From: Gnetum montanum
Lineage: Eukaryota; Streptophyta; Gnetopsida; Gnetales; Gnetaceae
Assembly (NCBI GenBank): GCA_015680685.1
Contig: MNCI01034278.1
Span: 11,585 to 73,190 of the forward strand
Direction: 5' to 3'
DNA: 61,606 nt
Position 1 is the first letter of the stretch; each line of letters begins with the position of its first letter. The notes under the pieces are model-generated. The model was not told the DNA's origin. It searched no databases and worked only from the letters and a program-made list of their open reading frames with translations. Of this stretch, positions 33,868 through 44,780 are shown piece by piece. The position numbers were made by a program, and so were the translations under genes.

Positions 33868-34704
33868 TTGAGCCTTTATGACTTACTCATGGCATCACAA
33901 AAACATCGTGAGGCTATGGTTCGTATGCTGACGTCCATACTCGTGGACGAAAGCTTGCCCACGGATGAAGAAGCGATTAATTCTATTATTCTTCCTCTCG
34001 CAGCTGAGAAACCTGGGCCTTCCTTGTTGACCTTTCATGATGAATCCATTAAGGATGACCTAGAAAAGGGTCAGGTGACAACGGCATCCATGTTCATCAC
34101 CATTTAGGTTGGTCAACAAAAAATTCGAAGGGTGCATGTGGATGATGGGGCAGCCGCTAATGTCATCCCATATCCCATAGTGGATAAGCTAGGTCTGATC
34201 GATCAGATTAGTCCTATCACGACGTTGTGTTTAAATTCGTTCAACAGGGCCCGAGTGCAAGTCAAAGGTACAATGCACATCAACTTTGTGGTAGGGGAGC
34301 AATTCCCCACAGATGCAACCTTTATTGTCGTCGAAGAGATGCCTGGCTTCAACTTGATCCTAGGGAGGTCTTAGTTGGCTCAACTGAGGGCAGTTTCATC
34401 ACCTATACATCAAGAGATCCATTTGCCCTACGTAGGAGGAGAAGTGATTATCCATGGTGATGAAATAACCCCTTAGGCTATTAATAACATAGAAACGGAA
34501 CAGGGTTCGGAAATTGAAATGCCTGAAGATCAGTCCCTTATTCAAATACTCAAACAAGCCGAGACAATGGCTGATGATAGCCTAACTTGGGCCGAACTAC
34601 CATTCTCGGAGGAAGATTGTGATGTGAAGGAAAAGGATTGTAAATCCCCTCATCTTTACGCATCACCAAAAATAAAAGTGATTAGGAAACAATTGCAGAG
34701 CTAG
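33868..34704 (+). pseudogene. Aspartic protease block of element B
   Basis: MLTSILVDESLP begins the conserved region that matches A. The active-site loop near 34132 is HVDDGAAANVIPYPIVDKLG, again Asp-Asp-Gly. FNLILGRS follows, then a TAG at 34372-34374 where A has Trp. The C-terminal tail ends VIRKQLQS at a TAG (34702-34704), matching the RKIKKL end of A and RKKL in C, so this may be the natural end of the gag-pro frame. A further stop lies near 34107. Confidence 0.8.
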
Positions 34705-34879
34705 CCAGTAAACTTTGTCATCTAAATGCCACACAGTTTACACGTATTTTCTTTCATCAGCTATCCTATCTTTGCTTTACAAACACTCATCTCATTTTTT
34801 ATGCTTATGCTTCCACTAGCTACTCTTATTTATATTTATGTTTTTTACGCTTCCACTAGTTATCTTTGTTACTCTTAAC

Positions 34880-35320
34880 TTTATCTACAACTAATCATGT
34901 ATGCTTTGCACCATATACATGGCCCGAAATGGCCTAAAACTACCCATGACCTGAGATGTTCTAAAACTAATCGCAATCTACCATGGCTTAAAACTGGCAA
35001 TTTAATGTTATTTATTCTTTCACACACCATATACATGGCCCAAAATGGCCTAAAACTATACATGGCCTGAAATGGCCTTAAACTATCCCTGGCCCAAAAT
35101 GGCCTTAAACTATAAACTATCCATGGATCACAATGGCCTTAAACTACCTGTTTAAATCATAATTTACGCTTGAACTAGTTAAAGGCCTGAAATGGCCTAA
35201 AACTAGTTACCTTATTTACACTTTTCACCCAAATTATCTAGTACCTTGCAATGATTTTAAACTAGTAACTCCATTTACGCACCATGCTTAAAACTATCTG
35301 CCATTTCTCATAGCATCAAA
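34880..35320 (+). repeat. GGCCTAAAACTA tandem array after protease (B)
   Basis: About twelve units of 28-36 bp built on CATGGCCCRAAATGGCCTAAAACTA, becoming irregular after 35160. It lies between the protease and the 3' end of the antisense gene, the same position as 16615-16805 in A and 55640-55930 in C. Confidence 0.88.
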
Positions 35321-35452
35321 ACCTACTCATTTACCCTTTGCATAAAATGAGAACAGCAAAAGAACATTAACTTAGACCAAATTTGCATTAAAGTGTCAAA
35401 GAAAAATATTGTCTTTCCCATTAAAAAATGAACTGTGGCTAGTATAGCCACA

Positions 35453-38400
35453 CTAGGCATCTCCTTTGTCCCCACTGTCACCCATATCCCTCAGCTCAAT
35501 CTCTAGCCCGAGAAAATCATCCTCCTAGGGGCCACCTTTTTCAGGTGGCATTTCTTTGTGAAAGTGGTCCTCCCTACTAGCCTCTTCTGTATGAGGTTGT
35601 TTGCCATAGCATTGATCATCACCATTATACTCTGTCCCCTGCAAACCCTCTTCGTGAGGATTGTCATCCATGTTATGTTCGTCTCACTAAGGTCCTTCCT
35701 GCAATTATACATAACATGCATACTGACATCACGATCAAAACTAGGTATGACAAGAAGCATAATAAGGTAACAAATCACCTGTGACGGTCCTGCATCAGTA
35801 GCAAACAGGATTTGTTCTAAGCCAATCCACAAATGTTGCATGATTTCGTCCTCTGTAAGCTCAGACCAAACCCCATTCCCTAGATCGGCTCTGGCCTTGA
35901 CCTTCCCTTTCTCCACAGGAGTCCAGCGAGGTGGTTCAGGGAAGAAGGAAGGGACGGTTGTCTCCCCCCAAGAAGATTCATTTCCCTTTTTGGAAAGGCA
36001 CTTATTGTCACCTGCTCTTGAAACTTTTCAAATGCACTAGAAGCACCAATAATGTCGAGGAATAGTCAAAGAGACTGAGCCTCGACTGAAGAGTCCCTGT
36101 AATGTTGATGATAGGTAGTGCATTCCTACTTATAGAAATATTTGTAGTCTTTCTGCGTCTACCCCCATTGTTGCACACTCTTTAAAGTCCTTCTAGTCTT
36201 GATTTTTTTGAGCCAGGAGATCCATTTGCATCCGCTGCTTGACCAGTTCACAGTTGGTCTAGACATTGTTTTGGACAACCATCCAATAATGAGCATAGTC
36301 TAAAATAGCCATCCATCAGTCCTCATTGCCCATCCCCTGAGCTTGTAGGAATTTTTTCCGTGACCTCAAATCCCCCACTTCATCACCTAGAGCCACCCTC
36401 TCTTTCTCTGACCTTTGCAATCTCTTCCAAAGGTCTTCGTTTATGCTTTCACATTCCCACAAGAAGAGAGTCGAGTGTACCACACATTTACGCATCTCAT
36501 CGTAAATGTTGCGTGGCACGACGATCACTTCCGAGGAGGGTTCGGTGGTGTCTAGATCAGTAGGCTCCGACGGATCCCAACTGAGTCGAGCTCCTAATAA
36601 CATAAGATGGCAGTTAGGCATAATTAGGTAACATAATACCACAATGGAACAACTTCTACATAATGATCGTGGTGTACCCATTTCAGGATCGATTTGCTCC
36701 AAGCAACCGATCATATCTTGGATGACCCCTTCCATAAAGGTGAATTTATTAGGAAATTCACCCCAAGATCGAGTCGCCACCGTTGACAAGTGTACATCTT
36801 GGTCACCTATTATGCAGAACAAGTTCCATATGAGGACATAATTGAAACATTACGATGACCAATATAACCTTTAGAAGAAATTTCCTAGAGTTGAGTATGC
36901 TATAAAAGTTAGCCTCACAAAGTCACAAATCATTTACCTCTTCTTGTCTGGGCTAAAGGAACTTTGACATCTTCCACTGCTACTCCCTTCTCGCGCGTGG
37001 GAACCTATGCACTACTCGCTTGGTTGACTGCAACGTCTTCTTTCAAGGTCGAGACCTCTTCCTCGCATCGCAAAACCATAGCCCCTATTTCAGGGGTTAA
37101 CATTTCCACAACCTTCTCCTTCGCTGTCACACAACATTCTCAGTTAACACAAAATTTTTCTCTAGTTTAATAAATTGTGACATAAAAGTGTATATGCAGC
37201 ATAAATGTAACTATTAGCACATTCCTTTACTTACCTGTTGGAGGATTACTCCTCCAAAAATTGATTTGCATCTTCTACCTCACACCACTTGCTGGCTCGG
37301 CAGACTCCTCAGTGAAATGAGGCTTCTTTTGAGGCATCGACAAGTCCACTATCTCAGCTGCCAAGCACTACCCCCTCAACGCATCGCCAGTGTAAGAGGG
37401 AAGCACCCCACCCATGCTATCTTGACCCCACGTTCGAGGCACCACCATGTTTTTAGTCATTACAGACAATGACTCCCCGATCCCTTTAGGAGGGTCCTAC
37501 GACCGGACAGTGCTGAAAATATGGGAAATCCATGGTTTAAAAATCTGGCTATGGTCCTACTACACCCAGACTCCATTTCTTTGGACTACCAGAAACTTGG
37601 CAAAGCGCTAGAAGCAAGCTATGAAGAAGGCAAAATGCACATTGAAATGGGACTCAAGCTTCTTACGAAGCTTGATCATTTCAACGTGCAGGCCTTTAGC
37701 AAAATAGTTGGCCCAATTGAATTGTGTCCCCTCCTCCATGACCTCTCGCATAATGTGAGCTTGCTCTATAGTGAGGAATCTTCCTTGGGAGAGTGTCTTG
37801 GGGAAGGCCCAGGCTCAGAAAATGGGGTAAATGGTGTTAGCCACCTCCAGCTCAATCCCATCAGCAGGAATTCCTTTGGCCTCCTTCTTAACCGCTAGCC
37901 ACTCCTCTATCTCTTCCTAGTACTTGGCGCTCCTCTTCGACTTTTCCTCTATAGGAAATCCATCAGAGGGGACCCTGAAGAGATTGGCGAATAGCTGAGC
38001 ATCGATGTCAAAACTTATGCACACGTTATGCATGCGTATGCAGAGATGCTCAGCTTCTTCACTGAAGGAGTTGACTAAGGTCAACATTTCACCTGCAGTA
38101 ACATTAGGGGTTATGGCCAAGAACAAGTCCATTAGTCCAGCCTCTTGAAGGTTATTGGTCAAAGCAACTGGAGCCACTCTATAGCCAAGCCAACGTTGTA
38201 TCTCCTTTATGGCACCATAGCGAAAAAAATATTGCTCGCATCGCAACCAGAAGCCATGATCATAATCTCCCATGATTCATTGATTGCATACACAAAATAA
38301 TAACTAAGCCGAGATAAAAAAAATAAGACAACTTCACACATCATCACTAGTTGATAACATTGACACAATTCATCATCGTAATGAAGTTTACCAGGTCCGA

Positions 38401-39854
38401 ATGGCAAAGGAAATGGAGGGATTTTCCTTTGCACATCGGCGACAGTGAAGGGAGGATCCAAAGTCCATTCCCTATCCAACCATTCGAAAATTTTACATCT
38501 AGAAAAGAAGTTGGCATAGTGGGTCATGTATTCTAGAATTTCAAATGCTAGTTGTTCCATGACAGTGGCCCGTACATTGCTAATAGCAGTAAATTCACCT
38601 ATAGCCCTTTCAGTTAATGACAAGGTATCATTATCACCTAGGTGACCGCTGTCATTGATGAAGAATCTACATCACAGAAAATGGGCAAATTCTTTACGCT
38701 CAATGTAAATTCAAATAGTAGTTAGCATGTTGCCACACATTGAAATAACACAAATTTAAATTCTTACCCGTCGACATAATACACAGTACCAAGTGGATTC
38801 TAGAAATAGGTTAAGATGACGGGCCACAAACAGAGTATTGTAGAAGTGATAGCAGTTGAATCTTGCCATCTCCCAGATCCAACTCAAATAGCTCAAACCT
38901 TTGGCACTCTGTTCATAGTCTTGCACCCATACAGTCTCAATCCTACCATCCATTAGGAATGCCAAGATGCTCTGTGTTGAACCAACTAGTAGCATCTCCA
39001 AAATAGTAGCGACTACATCACCTGGTAGATGCAACCAGATGATTACGCTGTAATTACGAAGCAGAAACTACAGAAACCCCCACACGCCCCTTCAGAACCA
39101 CACCGCCTCCTCCTTTATACGAGCATGAGGAGGAGGAACATTGGCCGCGGGGACATGCATGCAGTAGAGAACGCCCATGATGTCCAAAATTATTCGGACG
39201 GGCTTTAGCATAATACTATATAGTAAAAACAAGAAAAACATATTACCATTAGACAAAATATTTAAACATGAACCTTTATCATGCTAAATTAGGATTTTCC
39301 TGATTCCTAGAAAATTACAAGTTCCACTAGAAACGCATGGCCAGAATCGCCCAAACCCTTGCAATAGCTCAAGATTTGTCTCTGACAACGACGATGAAAG
39401 CAACACCGTGTATCGCTCCAACGTAACATGTAACCATTACGGGGGTAACGGAAAAGAAAAAAAACCCTGATTATACCACCCACAGATATAATACCTAGGT
39501 CTTTTGATAATACAAGACGTTCGCTTAGTCTTGCTCAATGTTACCTAAACGCTCATAACGATATGAGGTTCATCTCCAACAGTGAAGACGAAGGTAATAT
39601 CACAAACCACAATAGCTCAGCTCGCGTAAATAGATATTAATGCTCAATGCAACATATGCATTCAGGAAAATAATAGACAACTATGACGCTGCAACGAATA
39701 TAACAATAGTCAAAAAAGGATGGACGACGAATTACCGGTTAAGCAGAGTAACTTCCCCAGCCTCGACTCTAGCCTGCAACGCCTGCTGCAAACTCTCCTG
39801 CACTTTGTCAATCCTGGCTAGTTTAGCATTCTTCCCCTTGACCTTTGGTAACAT
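35453..39854 (-). pseudogene. Antisense eight-exon gene in the PR-RT spacer of element B
   Basis: Function unknown; same gene as 11705-16255. Predicted exons on the minus strand: 39854-39736 (MLPKVKGKNAKLARIDKV; tentative, its junction to exon 2 does not keep frame), 39202-38768, 38666-38392, 38303-37235, 37123-36938, 36806-36678, 36593-35779, 35698-35453. Nearly all bounded by GT and AG; total about 3.27 kb, very close to A. Matching segments include SVIIWLHLPGDV in exon 2, AGLMDLFLAITPNVTAGEML in exon 4, GARLSWDPSEPTDLDT in exon 7, a probable coiled coil (LQRSEKERVALGDEVGDLR), and VEKGKVKARADLGNGVW. Exon 8 is an acidic, Gly-rich tail ending in TAG at 35455-35453. Several stops and a two-base loss in exon 2 kill this copy. 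A weak TATA-like CTTAAATAG is near 39893. Confidence 0.78.
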
Positions 39855-40084
39855 AGTTGCAATCAAATGAGTTTTCATAAAATCCTCTATTTAAGCCTTG
39901 CTTCTGCTCCTTTTCTGCTATAGCCAAAATTCAAATTCATGATATCTGCAACCTGTTTTGAGTATGATCCACTGGTTTATAAACAAAATGCTTGAAACTA
40001 ACTTTTCTTTCTACCTGATCAATGTGGAACTTTCCTGAAATGCCGATGTCAGTATGACATGAAACGTGAAGATTAGGGCATTAA

Positions 40085-40325
40085 TTTTGTAGATATCGTG
40101 TAGATCATGGTCCAAAATGACCCTAAACTAATACATTTATCATCTTGTAATCTGGCCGCATTAACTACTGTCTGTACAGAAATTCAAATTTCACGACATG
40201 CTAGACACACCACATTGCATCTTTCATTTTATTTCATATGCCAGCATCTAGGAAGCTGAGCTCATCATTGTTTTACAAACCAGGCATATTTATAACGGTC
40301 CACTAAGACCTTAAACTGGAAGCCT
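40085..40325 (+). repeat. Sparse TAAACTG-type repeats before RT (B)
   Basis: Units such as GGTCCAAAATGACCCTAAACT (near 40108) and GGTCCACTAAGACCTTAAACTG (near 40298). These are fewer than in A, but in the same place between the antisense gene and RT. Confidence 0.5.
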
Positions 40326-40412
40326 CTTTAATATGCAACCCTGACGCAACAAAAACAAAAAACAATCTCTTATCGTTCAACAGATTAGCAAAAAAACAAT
40401 GTAACAACTTCC

Positions 40413-40432
40413 TTTTTTGGCATTTTTTGCAG
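40413..40432 (+). promoter_or_regulatory. Candidate sense-strand 3' splice site before RT (B)
   Basis: TTTTTTGGCATTTTTTGCAG is directly followed by the conserved pol lead (GDSQMDTALFAPLALTGPYG). A pyrimidine tract ending in TTTTGCAG is a strong plant acceptor. In Ogre elements an intron between protease and RT is known. I did not find a convincing donor. Confidence 0.5.
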
Positions 40433-41040
40433 GGCGATTCGCAAATGGACACAGCTTTATTTGCACCATTAGCCTTAACAGGCCCATACGGGGAGACCAT
40501 TAGGCAGTTTAACTACACGCTGATAGAAATAGAACCTACCCCTTATGACGTAACCATAGCAATATCGAAAATATCCCCAGATTGGCCAGAACATCTAGCC
40601 CAAACTCTTGAGCTGGAGGTTGGTGATGTGACCGAGGACCCTCTCGATGAGGTCCTTGTGGTTAAGCACAAAGACGAAAATAAAACTCATAGAGTTAGTT
40701 CCCTCTTAGACCAACACACAAGGAGTGGCATAACGCAAGTGCTCCAAAACAACGTTGCTGTATTTGCATGGTCATATGAAGACATGCCGAGATTAGACTT
40801 AAGATTAATACAACATAACATAATTTTAGACCCATGCATCAAAGCAATTAGATAGAAGGCACAAAAGATTAAGCCAAAAATTGCGTTAGCCATACGTAAT
40901 GAAATCACCAAGCTATATCAAGCTGGTTTCATTTGCATAGTTGATTACTCAGATTGGGTGTCCAACATCGTAGTTGTTTCTAAGAAAATAGGAGCTACAA
41001 CATTTACCAACGGTTTTCCCGCCACAAAGGGATCAACCTT
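40433..41040 (+). pseudogene. Reverse transcriptase of element B, palm deleted
   Basis: The lead LALTGPYGETIRQFNY, then the segment AVFAWSYEDMPRLDLRLIQH and KPKIALAIRNEITKLYQAGF match A. At about 41000 the frame jumps from WVSNIVVVSKK directly to sequence resembling the RT/RNase H border (KGSTFLHLSS). The part carrying IDFRDLN, FMDGFSRYN and YVDD is missing, roughly 800 bp by comparison with A. A TAG replaces a Gln codon at 40853. RT function is lost. Confidence 0.85.
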
Positions 41041-41402
41041 TTTACATTTATCTAGCTAACTCAGACGTGTTTATAGCTGCGTTACTTTGCCAAAAAAGGA
41101 ACGATGGGTCAAAAGCCCCTATCTATTACCTCAGTTACGTCCTATTTTCTTATGAAACAAGGTACAATGAAGTGGAGCGTAACTATTTGGCATTAGTTTT
41201 TGCACTTAAAAAATGTAGGCATTATGTTTTTCGTAGTCAGGTCAACATAATTTGTAAAAACAACGTTCTGTGGGCTATCTCAAACAACTTATATGAGAGT
41301 AGTAGGATAGCTCGTTGGAAGGCTATCATAGCTGAATTTGATTTACATTATGTCGACCAATCGTCAACCAAAGGTTAGGCTATAGCTGACCAGCTAGCGA
41401 CA
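41041..41402 (+). pseudogene. Gypsy-type RNase H of element B
   Basis: Order of motifs: SDVFIAALLCQKRNDGSKAP, IYYLSYVL, YNEVERNYLALVFALKKCRH, RIARWKAIIAEFDLHYV. One TAG at 41377-41379 separates it from the next domain. It is otherwise nearly intact. Confidence 0.85.
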
Positions 41403-41935
41403 TTGCCTATTAAAGATCAAGCTACGATAGAGCCAGAATTCCCGGGTGAGCATGTACATAGTTTAAGCCCTATGTCGATAGGCCTCGAAGCAACGTTATA
41501 CTTCGACGGAGCTTCAACTACTAGAGGTGGCAGTGCTTCCACCGTCATTATGCTTACCCCTGAGGATGTGTGCCCATTGGCTTACCGCCTAGCCTTCCCT
41601 TGTATGAACAACATGGTAGAGTATGAGGGGCTCCTCAAAGGATTGTTGATAGCTAGAGAACTCAACGTTCAACACCTGGCAATTTGAGGTGATTCGATGC
41701 TCGTCATCAATCAAATCACAGAAGTCTATTCCTACAAAGCTATGCATCTATATCCCTACTGCGATATGGCTAAATATCTCCTAAAAAAATTTGTGATAAT
41801 CGATGCCCAACATGTGCCACATAATGAAAATGTTGTGGTTGATGCACTGGCAACACTGGCACTAAATGTGCCACCATGCTTGTTTGCCACTTGGCCTGTT
41901 TTAATGATGGAATGTACAGATCCTATCATTTAAGT
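41403..41935 (+). pseudogene. Archaeal-type RNase H of element B
   Basis: LYFDGASTTRGGSASTVIML carries the first catalytic Asp, and NNMVEYEGLLKGLLIAREL the Glu. GDSMLVINQITEVYSYK carries the second Asp and HNENVVVDALATLAL the last conserved region. Only a TGA between HLAI and GDSM (about 41685) interrupts it. A second RNase H in this position defines the Tat lineage. Confidence 0.88.
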
Positions 41936-43046
41936 GATGTAGATTTCTTCATTAAACACAGGGGGAAAGTTAGAATGGTATGACAACATTAAGACTTACC
42001 TTCTGCATGGCAAACCACCACACGAGCTAACGCATGCACAAAAGGATGCAGTGTGCAAGCGTGCCAGGTAATATGTCATCATTGGAGACAGTATTCTATG
42101 TACGTGCTCTTTCGATGGGGTATTTCTCACCTGCATTAATAATGATCAAGCACAACAAATAGTTAACAAAGTCCACGAGGGGGTGTGTGGAGGACATGTA
42201 GCCCCGCAAGCCATGGCCACTAAAATCAGACGCCTAGAGAACTATTGGTCGTACATGGAAAGAGACTTCCTTACCAAAGTTAAGAAATGTGATATGTGCC
42301 AGCGTTACGCAAACCAAATACACGTGTTACCAACTGAGTTACATACTACTCATATTACTTGGCCATTCCAACGATGGGGACTAGATATCATAGGTTCCAT
42401 CGCGCCTAAATCTTCAGCAGGACATAGCTTCATTATCACCGCCATCGAGTATTTTAGAAAGTGGGTTGAGGATATCCCCCTATGGAAGATTACATCTCAA
42501 TAGATTTGCCATTTCATCTTAGATAATATTGTAACCAGATTTGGGCTCCCTATGACTATTGTGATTGAAAACAGGCCACAATTTAGTAGCACAGAAACCA
42601 AATCTTTCGGTGATAATCTTGGTATCAAGCAATCTTTTTCCTCACCTTATTACCTGCAAGTAAATGGTCAAGTAGAAGTGAAAAACAAGGTTATTATCAA
42701 TCTACTTAAGAAGATGCTCAGCAATAACAAAAAATAATAGCATGAAAAAATCCTCTATGTGCTATAGGCGTATCGTACGATGTGCAAAATAGCTATAGAC
42801 AGGATGCCCTACAGCCTAGTCTACGGATCCAAAGCAGTGTTACCCTTGGAATTATAGGTTCCCTCATTACGGATGGTCCTATCCACGATTATAAATGAGA
42901 CTCAACACAATGAGTCTAGAATTGTGGATTTAGACTTAGTGGAGGAGAAATGCATCCAGATGCTTGACACCATTGAAAGATATCAGGATAAAAAGAGACA
43001 GAAGCATCGACACAACCTGCATCAATGATCGATCAAGAAAGGAGAC
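41936..43046 (+). pseudogene. Integrase of element B
   Basis: After a linker, the zinc-binding region begins VHEGVCGGHVAPQAMATKIR and ends KKCDMCQRYANQ. The core contains WGLDIIGSIAPKSSAGHSFI with the first catalytic Asp. The second Asp region reads TIVIENRPQFSS, where TDNGPQFSS is expected, so that Asp is lost. NGQVEVKNKVIINLLKKML has the Glu. Stops occur near 42501 and 42735. The sequence is then interrupted at the N at 43047 by an inverted duplicate, so the C-terminal domain is missing from the assembly. Confidence 0.85.
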
Positions 43047-43325
43047 NCCGATGCTTCTGTCTCTTTTTATCCTGATATCTTTCAATGGTGTCAAGCGTCT
43101 GGATGCGTTTCTCCTCCACTAAGTCTAAATCCACAATTCTAGACTCATTGTGTTGAGTCTCATTTATAATCGTGGATAGGACCATCCGTAATGAGGGAAC
43201 CTATAATTCCAAGGGTAACACTGCTTTGGATCCGTAGACTAGGCTGTAGGGCGTCCTGTCTATAGCTATTTTGCACATCGTACGATACGCCTATAGCACA
43301 TAGAGGATTTTTTCATGCTATTATN
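43047..43325. other. Inverted duplicate block bounded by two Ns (probable misassembly)
   Basis: Bases 43048-43324 are an almost exact reverse complement of about 42733-43012, and single Ns stand at 43047 and 43325. A short contig placed in the wrong orientation explains this better than a natural palindrome. Confidence 0.85.
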
Positions 43326-43339
43326 TGAAGTTTTTGACC

Positions 43340-43590
43340 ATCCTCCATGACGTGAAACTAGCAAGTTAAGCATACCTCTGCTGAGATGCTAAACCAGCAC
43401 AAACTTGTCCTTGGGTCATGATATAAAACTGACACCCACAGCATGGTCTGATAGGACCATAAACTAGCTCTTCCACCATCTGCTACAACGTAAAACTAGT
43501 AGGTTCCAGTCTGCCCTGATGTTAAACCGGGACCACGGCTTGCTAAGGCTTAAAACCAGTAACAATAGTCAACCAGGACTCAAAACTAGA
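43340..43590 (+). repeat. TAAACTG-type 3'UTR array of B
   Basis: About seven units such as CATGATATAAAACTGACACC, AGGACCATAAACTAGCTC and CAACGTAAAACTAGTAGG, spaced about 33-38 bp, in the same place as the A and T1 arrays. Confidence 0.75.
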
Positions 43591-44726
43591 ATCTGTCAAG
43601 CAATCCATGAAGCAAGCGAGTGTGGTCATTCTTGCACAGCATCGCTACTAGATGGAATGGGTAAGGCGTTGGGACAAATGCAACGCTGTTACCCCACCGG
43701 CATCCTACTAATTCCTCAGACATGTCGAAAGGCATACTATTGACCCCTCAGAGATGTTGCTACAACATCTACTCTGTAGTTGCAACTCTTGGGATCAACT
43801 TCACTGCTTGGGGCCACAAAGAAACTATGGTCATCCGTAGTTTCAGTGGCCTCCATTTATCGTCGTCACCAAACTTCGGCCTAGCAGATTCATCTGACTT
43901 GTTCTTTGCCCAATCATTTGAGCAACATGAATCTGGCTATCGATGGCAGTTTCATGAACCGTGGCATCAACATTGGGATCCTTGCTCCTTGTTATGGTTC
44001 TTTTTTCACTGTCTACGCTCTCCTTTTCACTTTGGATGACACTTGTTTTAACAGCCTCCCTCCTTAGCGATTAGGAAGATTGCTTCTACGGTCTGCTCTC
44101 TGTTATGTTTTGCAGGTTACTTACTATGATAGCGTTGATTGAGAATGCATTCATTAGAAGGTGAGGTATCGTGGCATCCTAAAGTGGTTTCTTAGACTAG
44201 CCTAGCCACTTAGGAGTGCAAACCCTACCTCTCCCTCCATCAGATGCATTACTTCGTTTTCTCCTCCCTTTGTCCTCATGACCACCTTTACCCCCTGCTT
44301 TACTTGTATAGAGCGTGAACATTCAAGCAAACTCTTTCGCATCTTTGTTTTCCATGAACTGGTGTAACACAACTCGCCTAAGTGGAATGTAACTCAAAAA
44401 AAAGGGCAAAGTTTGGCAAAATGGATGTAAAACAACTCATCCATGCCATGCAAGTGTAACACAACTCATCTGCGCAACCCCTTCATATACAATATGACGG
44501 CGTAACCTCTCGCAAATACATTCACGGAAGGACGTACTGACTTGTTCGTGACAATTTCATGTTCACATGCTTGAGTCTTTCCAAAACCTTCCTTCTCTTA
44601 CTTCTATAAAATCCCTCCTATACTTTCTTCCCTACCCTACCTTTGCACTTCAGGTTTTGACAGAGCGACATTTGAGCAATCTCCGACAGATGATGTTGGT
44701 GCCTTGACCTCTGTGGTGTTTCGTAT
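43591..44726 (+). other. Noncoding 3'UTR of B
   Basis: No credible ORF. Short repeats of GTGTAACACAACTCATC near 44360-44470. No clear match to the A 3'UTR. Confidence 0.5.
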
Positions 44727-44780
44727 TCTTTGTCGACGTCTTTCGGGCAAGCCCTCTGAACATAAACAAAGAGGGGCCAT
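44727..44780 (+). promoter_or_regulatory. Polypurine tract and weak stem-loop of B
   Basis: AAACAAAGAGGGGCCAT (44764-44780) abuts the LTR. TCTTTGTCGACG (44727-44738) can pair with CATAAACAAAGA (44761-44772), perfectly over TCTTTGT and weakly beyond. Confidence 0.75.

Noticed and set aside
43048-43324. Natural long palindrome or inverted repeat element
   Set aside because: Single Ns at both borders and near-identity to the adjacent sequence favour a misoriented contig.
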